A stretch of DNA of 5,624 bases, taken from assembly GCA_018699075.1 (NCBI GenBank), contig JABIPV010000139.1:1-5624 (forward strand). The letters run 5' to 3'. The notes below the pieces were generated by a model. That model was not told the DNA's origin, ran no database searches, and saw only the letters and a list, made by a program, of their open reading frames with translations. Shown piece by piece: positions 1-4,091 of the stretch (within the stretch, counting starts at the first letter, position 1; each line of letters starts with the position of its first letter). Source of the DNA: Kordiimonadaceae bacterium. GTDB taxonomy: Bacteria; Pseudomonadota; Alphaproteobacteria; Sphingomonadales; Emcibacteraceae. The position numbers and the translations under genes were made by a program.

Positions 1-679
1 AGGTATGATTGGTAAGCGAATTCCAGTCCTCTGTCACCCACGGCCATGCCACATATCGTGATGGTTCAAGCAAGGCAATGAAGTCCATTTTTAAATGGCT
101 GTTTTGTGGTAAATCTTTGAAAACGGCAACAACCTGATAATCAATCCGACTGCTGCTTGGTGAATGATTAATATCAAACATTTTGCCAATTGGGTTATCG
201 ACGCCAAAATATTTAATCGCCATTTTCTCACTTATGGCAATATTATTACTGTTTGAAAGCACCATATCTTGAGTACCACTTACTATAGGAATTTGGAATA
301 GGTCAAAAAATCTATGGTCCACATAATCAACGGTTTCATTAAACTGTGTCGCACCAACCTTGACCGATGTTTCATTTTCATAAATACGAACCGCCCCGTC
401 AAGATCACTGGCGAAGTTATTTAAAAGCCCCGGGGCCATCGTTCCGGGTGTATAGGATACTTTAACAGGCTCACTTCCTGGTGATGTATTTATGCTTTCA
501 ATTTTATAAACACGATCAACATCATTCAGCCATTTATCATAACTAAGTTCATCACTAACAAACAAAGCAATCAGAATCACAGTACTAAGTGCAATCGCAA
601 GTCCCAATACGTTAATGGTGAAATATTGTTTGTCTCTTAGTATTCCGCGAATAGCAGATTTAAAATAATGGTTGAGCAT
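1..679 (-). CDS. ABC transporter permease, FtsX/MacB type (N-terminal part, cut by window edge)
   Basis: The frame is open for 226 codons from the ATG at 679-677 to the window edge, so the stop lies outside. The protein opens with MLNHYFKSAIRGILRDK, then one membrane helix at about residues 20-41 (INVLGLAIALSTVILIALFV), then SDELSYDKW and DRVYKIES. A long extracytoplasmic region follows. This is the arrangement of MacB-type periplasmic core domains in FtsX-family permeases. Related full-length proteins are usually about 400 or 800 residues, so half or less is visible. Such permeases work with a separate ATPase and often move peptides, lipoproteins or drugs through mechanotransmission; the substrate cannot be read here. 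A GAGG ribosome binding site sits about 7 bases upstream of the ATG. The gene lies directly behind a sigma-54 promoter, so it may be first in its operon. Family assignment is confident, substrate unknown. Confidence 0.85.
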   Translation of the reverse strand, partial: MLNHYFKSAIRGILRDKQYFTINVLGLAIALSTVILIALFVSDELSYDKWLNDVDRVYKIESINTSPGSEPVKVSYTPGTMAPGLLNNFASDLDGAVRIYENETSVKVGATQFNETVDYVDHRFFDLFQIPIVSGTQDMVLSNSNNIAISEKMAIKYFGVDNPIGKMFDINHSPSSSRIDYQVVAVFKDLPQNSHLKMDFIALLEPSRYVAWPWVTEDWNSLTNHT

Positions 680-718
680 AGTAACCTCGTAAGCTATTTA
701 AGTTTCTGCATAATATAT

Positions 719-734
719 AGCAAAGAACGTGCCA
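719..734 (-). promoter_or_regulatory. sigma-54 (RpoN) promoter of the ABC permease gene
   Basis: Reading the minus strand from 734 to 719 gives TGGCACGTTCTTTGCT. This matches the sigma-54 consensus TGGCACG-N4-TTGCW at every defined position. The GG (733-732) and GC (721-720) doublets have the required 10 bases between them. Transcription should start near 708, leaving a leader of about 29 bases before the ATG at 679. A sigma-54 promoter is silent without an ATP-dependent activator, so the permease should be inducible. Confidence 0.88.
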
Positions 735-795
735 CAAAATAAATCATTTAAAAACAGTTGGTTATGAAAACACAGCTAACTGAAAGAAACGTAAT

Positions 796-811
796 TGTAC
801 GGTATCGAACA
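796..811. promoter_or_regulatory. Putative activator (enhancer) site 1 for the sigma-54 promoter
   Basis: The plus strand reads TGTACG-GTAT-CGAACA, an imperfect dyad with 6-bp arms and one mismatched pair. Its centre is about 83 bp upstream of the -12 GC, within the usual range for sites bound by NtrC-type activators. It has the same pattern, TGTNCR-N4-CGNACA, as the second site at 818-833, and the two centres are 22 bp apart, about two helical turns. The activator is not in the window. Confidence 0.6.
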
Positions 812-817
812 CCGAAG

Positions 818-833
818 TGTTCATTAACGGACA
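818..833. promoter_or_regulatory. Putative activator (enhancer) site 2 for the sigma-54 promoter
   Basis: The plus strand reads TGTTCA-TTAA-CGGACA, the second copy of the dyad, centred about 105 bp upstream of the -12 GC. Adjacent half sites of the two copies also form a perfect palindrome, GAACAC-CGAA-GTGTTC, at 807-822. One dimer could therefore bind in the middle instead. The 22-bp spacing favours two dimers on one face of the helix. Confidence 0.6.
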
Positions 834-838
834 GTTTA

Positions 839-853
839 ATAATCGTCGATTAT
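839..853. promoter_or_regulatory. 15-bp palindrome over the -35 position of the Rid-pheC promoter
   Basis: ATAATCG-T-CGATTAT is a perfect inverted repeat with 7-bp arms and a single central base. If the start is near 881, its centre at 846 lies at about -35, so a bound protein would cover the -35 region. It is a plausible operator, for repression or for activation of a promoter with a poor -35 box. No regulator gene is adjacent to identify it. Confidence 0.5.
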
Positions 854-865
854 CTTAAAAGTCTT

Positions 866-874
866 TGCTATAGT
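866..874 (+). promoter_or_regulatory. Extended -10 promoter for the Rid-pheC operon
   Basis: TGCTATAGT contains a TGn extension followed by the hexamer TATAGT (869-874), one base from TATAAT. With 17-bp spacing the -35 would be TCGATT (846-851), which is poor. Recognition probably rests on the extended -10 or needs an activator at the overlapping palindrome. The predicted start is near 881, giving a leader of about 33 bases. Confidence 0.5.
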
Positions 875-913
875 CCCGAATATTCAAATTAAATAATTCA
901 GGACAAAAATAAA

Positions 914-1267
914 ATGACGACTTCTTCTATCACACGTCTACATAAATCTGCGCGGATGAGCAAAATTGTTATGCACGGCGATATGATCTATCTTTGCGGT
1001 CAAGTGGGAAGCGGTGATGATATAAAGGCCCAAACCGCTGACATGTTAGGCCGAGTTGATGCGCTTCTTGCCGAAGCGGGTTCAAATAAATCCAATATTC
1101 TATCCGCCACCCTTTGGATTTCAAACATGGATAATTTCGCTGAAATGAATGAAGTATATGAAGCATGGATTGATCCTGAAAATCCCCCTGCCCGTGCTTG
1201 CGGGGAAGCCAGACTAGCCAGAGACGCTTTACTTGTCGAAATAATCATCACCGCCGTTAAGGCTTAA
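914..1267 (+). CDS. Rid family (YjgF/YER057c/UK114) protein, YoaB-like
   Basis: The 117-residue product has the length of one Rid domain, which forms trimers with active sites at subunit interfaces. Rid proteins hydrolyse reactive enamine/imine intermediates released by PLP enzymes. Aligned from memory with E. coli RidA, the carboxylate-binding Arg105 corresponds to R94 in PPARAC and Glu120 to E109 in LVEI. The GPY segment carrying Tyr17 is missing and RMSK stands there. The match to E. coli YoaB is better, notably GSNKSNILSAT and NDFAEMN-like segments, so this is the YoaB-like branch, whose substrates are less clear. There is no signal peptide, so it should be cytoplasmic. AGGA at 900-903 supports the ATG. 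pheC starts 6 bases after the stop, so the two are very likely one operon, suggesting a role in aromatic or transaminase-linked amino acid metabolism. Confidence 0.9.
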   Translation: MTTSSITRLHKSARMSKIVMHGDMIYLCGQVGSGDDIKAQTADMLGRVDALLAEAGSNKSNILSATLWISNMDNFAEMNEVYEAWIDPENPPARACGEARLARDALLVEIIITAVKA

Positions 1268-1273
1268 ATACCA

Positions 1274-2038
1274 ATGAAAAAACGTATCTTCTATATTGTT
1301 ATTAGTTTCCTATTCTTCTGTTCTAGCGGAATAGCGCAAACCCTTGAACTGATCAAAGAACGTAATCTGCTGCGCATCGGTACAACGGGGGATTACCAAC
1401 CCTTTTCTTATATGAGTGGCGAAGACTTAAAAGGCATCGATATCACCATGGCGAAAAACCTCGCCACATCGTTAGGTGTTGAAGTAAAATTTGTAAATAC
1501 ATCATGGCCTACATTGATGGATGACTTGCTGGCAAATAAATATGAAATCGGCATGAGCGGTATTTCCATAACACCTGAACGTCAAAAAACTGCTTCATTC
1601 AGTATTCCAATGCTGTCAGACGGCAAAGCTGCCATAAGCCGCGACGAAGACGCTCATAAATACACCACCATAGCCGCGATCAACAATCCAAACGTAAGAG
1701 TGATTTTTAATCCCGGTGGTACAAACGAAATTTTTGCCCGTGAAAATTTCCCTGATGCACAGCTTATTCTCAATGAAGACAACATCACAATATTTGATAA
1801 AATCATTGCTGGCAAAGCAGACGTCATGGTAACCGATGCCGTAGAAACCATTATACAGCAAAACATTCACCCAGAGCTTGAAGCGGTCAATCCAGATAAG
1901 CCGTTCAACAAATCAGAAAAAGCATATTTAATAAATAAAGACCCCAAATTCAAAGCCTATATTGATCAATGGCTCGATATGAGTTTAAAAGATGGCAGTT
2001 TTAAAGAAATTTATGATGGTGAGTTAAATATGCAGTAA
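1274..2038 (+). CDS. pheC: Periplasmic cyclohexadienyl dehydratase (prephenate/arogenate dehydratase)
   Basis: The 254-residue protein has the solute-binding-protein fold and begins with a signal peptide, MKKRIFYIVISFLFFCSSGIA, probably cleaved after A21. PheC converts prephenate to phenylpyruvate or L-arogenate to L-phenylalanine in the periplasm. It matches Pseudomonas aeruginosa PheC (recalled) along its length: TTGDYQPFSY (37-46), TSWPTLMDD (76-84), MSGISIT (94-100), FSIPMLSDGK (109-118), NPGGTNEIFAR (146-156), GKADVMVTDAVE (180-191) and EKAYL (215-219). The residues I recall as catalytic there (Lys100, Asn128, Glu173, mature numbering) correspond to K118, N146 and E191, all present. This favours an enzyme over an amino-acid-binding protein, which automated annotation might call it. 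The Rid gene lies 6 bases upstream. A ribosome binding site, AAGG, lies inside the end of that gene about 11 bases from the ATG. No ABC permease or ATPase follows, as expected for an enzyme. Confidence 0.83.
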   Translation: MKKRIFYIVISFLFFCSSGIAQTLELIKERNLLRIGTTGDYQPFSYMSGEDLKGIDITMAKNLATSLGVEVKFVNTSWPTLMDDLLANKYEIGMSGISITPERQKTASFSIPMLSDGKAAISRDEDAHKYTTIAAINNPNVRVIFNPGGTNEIFARENFPDAQLILNEDNITIFDKIIAGKADVMVTDAVETIIQQNIHPELEAVNPDKPFNKSEKAYLINKDPKFKAYIDQWLDMSLKDGSFKEIYDGELNMQ

Positions 2039-2054
2039 ATTCATCTGAAAAAAA

Positions 2055-2091
2055 TGGGCTAGACTGAATTAGTCTAACCCACATAGTTTTT
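2055..2091. terminator. Bidirectional intrinsic terminator between pheC and the convergent small gene
   Basis: The arms TGGGCTAGACT (2055-2065) and AGTCTAACCCA (2071-2081) pair around the 5-base loop GAATT. The one imperfect pair is C-A on the plus strand but a U-G wobble on the minus strand. The minus transcript runs straight into seven U (complement of A2048-2054), a classical terminator for the gene at 2106-2372. The plus transcript has five U at 2087-2091 after a short gap, so termination of pheC is plausible but weaker. Confidence 0.75.
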
Positions 2092-2105
2092 GAATGGAGT
2101 TTTTC

Positions 2106-2372
2106 TTAATTATCGACTTTTTTCTTCATTTTGGCGGCTTCTGCTTTTGCATAGCCTTCCATTTTTTTATCTTTTGCCATCATTTTTGCATCTTTATCCA
2201 TCATTTTTTCGGCTTTATCCATGCTTTTTTGTTCTGCTTTTGCAGCAACTTTTTCCATAGATGCTTTTGCTTGATCTGATGCTTGTGGTGCAGCTTGAAA
2301 TGCGTATGCATTCGTAATCATTAACCCTGCAGTAAATACTGATGCAGTTAATAGTGTCGTAAATTTAGTCAT
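2106..2372 (-). CDS. Small secreted Met/Lys/Asp heptad-repeat protein (resembles MXKDX pentapeptide proteins)
   Basis: I start the 88-residue protein at ATG 2372-2370, MTKFTTLLTA. AGGA lies about 7 bases upstream and a good signal peptide follows at once, likely cleaved after AYA (residue 24). The frame stays open 10 codons further to an ATG at 2402, but that start would put LPFTQKDLN ahead of the signal peptide and has no better ribosome site. The mature part of about 64 residues is Lys/Ala/Met/Asp-rich, lacks Cys and His, and should be one charged helix. Residues 51-71 contain near-heptads MMDKDAK and MMAKDKK. It recalls the small exported MXKDX pentapeptide family, but the period is seven, not five. 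Function is unknown. Methionine runs could bind Cu(I) or Ag(I), or the protein could be a stress-type periplasmic helix; both are guesses. The gene may be separate from the XRE gene 96 bases upstream. Confidence 0.75.
   Translation of the reverse strand: MTKFTTLLTASVFTAGLMITNAYAFQAAPQASDQAKASMEKVAAKAEQKSMDKAEKMMDKDAKMMAKDKKMEGYAKAEAAKMKKKVDN
2159..2239 (-). repeat. Short tandem coding repeat, 18 + 21 + 21 bp
   Basis: On the plus strand CCAT followed by a T-rich run recurs at 2159, 2177, 2198 and 2219, so the units are 18, 21 and 21 bases. The best-preserved pair are CCATCATTTTTGCATCTTTAT (2177-2197; read as T-rich with CAT cores) and the similar unit at 2198-2218. They encode the Met/Lys/Asp heptads and are in frame, so unit number could vary between strains by slippage without breaking the gene. 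Confidence 0.6.
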
Positions 2373-2468
2373 ATTCAAATCCTTTTGTGTGAAGGGCAAC
2401 ATTGTGATTTGATTAAGGCTTTAATAAGGCAGATTTGTATTTATTAAACGTCATAATTTATTAAAATT

Positions 2469-2681
2469 TTATTTATCCTCTTTTACATATTCAAGTATAT
2501 CTCCTGGTTCACAATCCAAATATTTACAGATGGCTTCAAGGGTCGCAAAACGAATACCTTTGACCTTTCCAGACTTAAGGAGTGAAATATTTTGCACTGT
2601 AATACCAACGGCTTGTGCGAGGTCTTTGGATTTAACTTTACGTCTAGCAAGCATCACATCAAGATTTACAATAATCGACAT
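2469..2681 (-). CDS. XRE/Cro-type helix-turn-helix regulator, YozG-like
   Basis: The 70-residue protein begins MSIIVNLDVMLARRK at ATG 2681-2679, with GGGAG about 7 bases upstream. A longer frame to 2747 exists, but it would overlap the end of the preceding gene and lacks homology-like sequence. It is a single Cro/C1 domain: helix 1 at about 6-15, the turn motif KDLAQAVGITVQNISLLKSGK at about 19-39, then IRFATLEAICKYLDCEPGDILEY. That tail is typical of the short YozG family, which consists of the DNA-binding domain alone. The DUF2975 gene ends 11 bases upstream, and its TAG stop overlaps the ribosome site, indicating translational coupling. B. subtilis yozG and yoaS are paired similarly, as I recall. 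It probably represses its own operon, and the 10-bp inverted repeat at 3248-3283 is a candidate operator. Confidence 0.92.
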   Translation of the reverse strand: MSIIVNLDVMLARRKVKSKDLAQAVGITVQNISLLKSGKVKGIRFATLEAICKYLDCEPGDILEYVKEDK

Positions 2682-2692
2682 TTTAAATCTCC

Positions 2693-3229
2693 CTATATAA
2701 TCTGCGCATTTTCTGAGGCGATATTTACACTTTCCTTGATTACCCAAGAAATAGTGAATAAAACGAAACTTAAGAAAATTAATGTAAAATTATATGTTTG
2801 AAAGCTGAGTGTCAGCGTACGTTCCCCAACAGGATTATTAAATGACATGGCTATACTGAGAAGAGTTTCAACTGGAATACTAAAAATCGTATATAAAACG
2901 AAGCTTTTAGAAAACCGACTTAATGCTGTTGCACTTTCAATTGTAAATGTATCACCTTCACAATTATGAATAAAAAATTTCCTAAGTTCAAATATTGCTA
3001 TAAATGCAATAAAAGCCAATAATCCAGTCACAAAAAACCCAGCCATTAAATTCGATGTAAGCAAATAATTAGCATCATAAGAAGTGCGATGATAAAAACC
3101 CCAACTCTGAGCTTTTTCAAAATTTGTCCATATTAATAAATGAGCAATCGGGATAGCCACCATGATCATAGTGCATACATTCTTCATCATTTTACTTAAA
3201 TGTTGAACTTTTTGATAGTTTTCATTCAT
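2693..3229 (-). CDS. DUF2975 family membrane protein
   Basis: The 178-residue protein has four predicted membrane helices at about 17-34, 57-80, 108-129 and 146-164. Between helices 2 and 3 is a cytoplasmic stretch, ELRKFF...CEGDTFTIESATALSRFSKSF, with the G-D/E-x-F pattern typical of DUF2975. The end, SWVIKESVNIASENAQII, is also typical. Length and topology fit the family, whose biochemical role is unknown. It is very often encoded next to a small XRE regulator, as here, so the pair is thought of as a module in which the membrane protein may influence the regulator. That is inference. The ATG at 3229-3227 has GAGGG at 3237-3241, about 7 bases upstream. The AT-rich upstream region contains the inverted repeat at 3248-3283. 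Confidence 0.88.
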   Translation of the reverse strand: MNENYQKVQHLSKMMKNVCTMIMVAIPIAHLLIWTNFEKAQSWGFYHRTSYDANYLLTSNLMAGFFVTGLLAFIAFIAIFELRKFFIHNCEGDTFTIESATALSRFSKSFVLYTIFSIPVETLLSIAMSFNNPVGERTLTLSFQTYNFTLIFLSFVLFTISWVIKESVNIASENAQII

Positions 3230-3247
3230 TTTTCTACCCTCATTAAA

Positions 3248-3283
3248 TATTGTTAAATAAACTTTAATTATCGTTTAACAATA
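3248..3283. promoter_or_regulatory. Inverted repeat in the control region of the DUF2975-XRE operon
   Basis: TATTGTTAAA (3248-3257) and TTTAACAATA (3274-3283) are perfect 10-bp inverted arms 16 bp apart, with centres 26 bp apart. On the minus strand the upstream arm supplies a possible -35 (TTGTTA, 3281-3276), and TATTTA (3259-3254) could be the -10 with a 16-bp spacer. A dimeric or paired repressor bound here would block that promoter. The region is very AT-rich, so chance palindromes are more likely than elsewhere, but two 10-bp perfect arms including G/C pairs are notable. Confidence 0.42.
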
Positions 3284-3327
3284 ATTTATTAATGTTTTAA
3301 GTGATATAAAGATATTTTCATAGCACA

Positions 3328-3356
3328 TTGCCAAGCTTTTTAAATTCGAGTATTAT
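3328..3356 (+). promoter_or_regulatory. sigma-70 promoter of the small lipoprotein gene
   Basis: TTGCCA (3328-3333) and TATTAT (3351-3356) are each one base from consensus and separated by 17 bp. Transcription should begin near 3363, leaving about 29 bases of leader. The ribosome binding site before the ATG at 3392 is weak (only a CGGG-like run about 12 bases away). Confidence 0.65.
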
Positions 3357-3391
3357 AAAATATATAAAGCATAAAAACGGGTATACATAAA

Positions 3392-3850
3392 ATGACGACA
3401 ATAAATATTACCAAGCCAATATTTGTGGCGGCTGTATTAATGCTAACATCTTGCAGCGATCCTTCTTCCTCAGGACCTGATCTATCGAACATTTCAGAAA
3501 CTGATCACGTTTTTTATACGAAAGCCTTCAATCAATGTAATATCAATAACACTCAATATAATTGTAATTGCGTTGCCCGTGTTAATGTTGATCACCGTAA
3601 TGTGACTTACGTGGCTTACAAATCAGACTATCAAGCGGTTCATAAACCTGCCCTTGAAAAAGAAATCACCGCCCTCGCCGCGACCGTTGCAGAAAAAACC
3701 AAAAATATGTCAGATCCAAGGATTATTCAAAGCCACACTGATGATTTAGGGCGTCTGAGGGAACAGCTTGCGCTTGGTGTTAATCATATTGACGATTTTA
3801 AAATGCCAGGGCTTCCTGTAAATGCGACAAGTGCCTGCGTAATTAATTAA
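3392..3850 (+). CDS. Small cysteine-containing lipoprotein of unknown function
   Basis: The 152-residue protein has a short basic start, a hydrophobic core (IFVAAVLML) and a lipobox LTSC, so it should be lipidated at C21 and anchored facing the periplasm. A Ser/Pro-rich linker follows. The mature part holds three more cysteines: C49, C58 and C60 (QCN...NCNC, a C-x8-C-x-C pattern), plus C149 near the C-terminus. With the lipidated cysteine excluded, four thiols could form two disulfides. Residues 84-128 are charged and probably helical (EKEITALAATVAEKTKNM, DDLGRLREQLAL). I do not recognise the family. Small exported proteins with a CxC near the start of the mature domain are common in proteobacteria, but I cannot name a function. 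It has its own promoter at 3328-3356 and no co-oriented protein neighbour, so it is probably monocistronic. Confidence 0.8.
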   Translation: MTTINITKPIFVAAVLMLTSCSDPSSSGPDLSNISETDHVFYTKAFNQCNINNTQYNCNCVARVNVDHRNVTYVAYKSDYQAVHKPALEKEITALAATVAEKTKNMSDPRIIQSHTDDLGRLREQLALGVNHIDDFKMPGLPVNATSACVIN

Positions 3851-3895
3851 TCACAGACCATAACAATTAAGTGATTAAAACTCATTAAACGTGAT

Positions 3896-3924
3896 TTGAA
3901 TTAAACATTTAAATTCAGTATTTT
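3896..3924 (+). promoter_or_regulatory. Possible promoter of the candidate small RNA
   Basis: TTGAAT (3896-3901) and TATTTT (3919-3924) are 17 bp apart on the plus strand. The expected start, about 3930-3932, falls at the base of the three-way-junction stem that begins at 3933. That coincidence is the main support, since each box alone is a moderate match in AT-rich DNA. Confidence 0.4.
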
Positions 3925-3929
3925 TATTG

Positions 3930-4074
3930 GTGAAGCTCCTGTGGTTTTATTGGCATTTCCCCTTTTTTTTGCCAACAGATAACACCCCCTTCACTTATCT
4001 TAAGGCCACAGGGCTTTTGTATATCGTAACTCCATATAAACCGGTCTTATTATTAATAAGGCCGGTTTATTTTT
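3930..4074 (+). ncRNA. Candidate small RNA: three-way junction with C-rich loops and intrinsic terminator
   Basis: By eye the plus strand folds as follows. P1 pairs 3933-3949 with 4001-4016: AAGC, a bulged U3937, then CCUGUGG, continued by two G-U and three A-U pairs, 16 pairs in all. P2 pairs UUGGCA (3950-3955) with UGCCAA (3970-3975). P3 pairs AGAUAA (3977-3982) with UUAUCU (3995-4000). Only C3976 is unpaired at the junction. The loops are UUUCCCCUUUUUUU and CACCCCCUUCAC, both complementary to Shine-Dalgarno-like purine runs. This is the seed type of C-rich antisense RNAs such as RsaE/RoxS and the rhizobial 'cuckoo' RNAs. CUUCAC in the P3 loop could also pair with GUGAAG (3930-3935), allowing a switch. 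A terminator follows at 4037-4074 and a promoter-like pair precedes. There is no convincing ORF. It could instead be the 3' untranslated region of the lipoprotein mRNA. I match it to no named RNA family. Confidence 0.55.
4037..4074 (+). terminator. Intrinsic terminator, plus strand
   Basis: TAAACCGGTCTTAT (4037-4050) pairs with ATAAGGCCGGTTTA (4056-4069) around a 5-base loop. That is 14 pairs including one U-G wobble, and UUUUU follows at 4070-4074. On the minus strand the stem has an A-C mismatch and no U run after it, so it serves plus-strand transcripts: the candidate small RNA and any read-through from the lipoprotein gene 187 bases upstream. Confidence 0.82.
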
Positions 4075-4091
4075 AGATATATTTCTTAAAT

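Noticed and set aside
807..822. Perfect palindrome GAACAC-CGAA-GTGTTC as a single repressor operator
   Set aside because: It is formed by neighbouring half sites of the two 16-bp dyads. The 22-bp helical spacing and the position relative to the sigma-54 element explain it better, though a central dimer cannot be excluded.
1616..1870. Minus-strand open frames inside pheC
   Set aside because: They are antisense to well-conserved PheC motifs and have no start signals.
1274..2038. Annotation as an amino acid ABC transporter substrate-binding protein
   Set aside because: The fold is the same, but the PheC-specific motifs and catalytic K118, N146 and E191 are all present, and no transporter subunits adjoin.
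2094..2279. Plus-strand open frame rich in Phe and Cys opposite the small secreted protein
   Set aside because: It is the complement of Lys/Met-rich codons, has no ribosome binding site and begins inside the terminator region. The minus-strand frame has a signal peptide and a good ribosome site.
2412..2425. Short imperfect palindrome ATTAAGGCTTTAAT upstream of the small secreted protein
   Set aside because: It has only 5-bp AT arms in AT-rich DNA and no convincing promoter boxes nearby, so it is close to chance expectation.
3930..4016. The structured element read as a minus-strand RNA or as a terminator for the propeller lipoprotein gene
   Set aside because: The minus-strand reading also folds, but neither stem is followed by a U run in that direction and no minus-strand promoter or start is apparent. 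The downstream U5 terminator serves the plus strand only.
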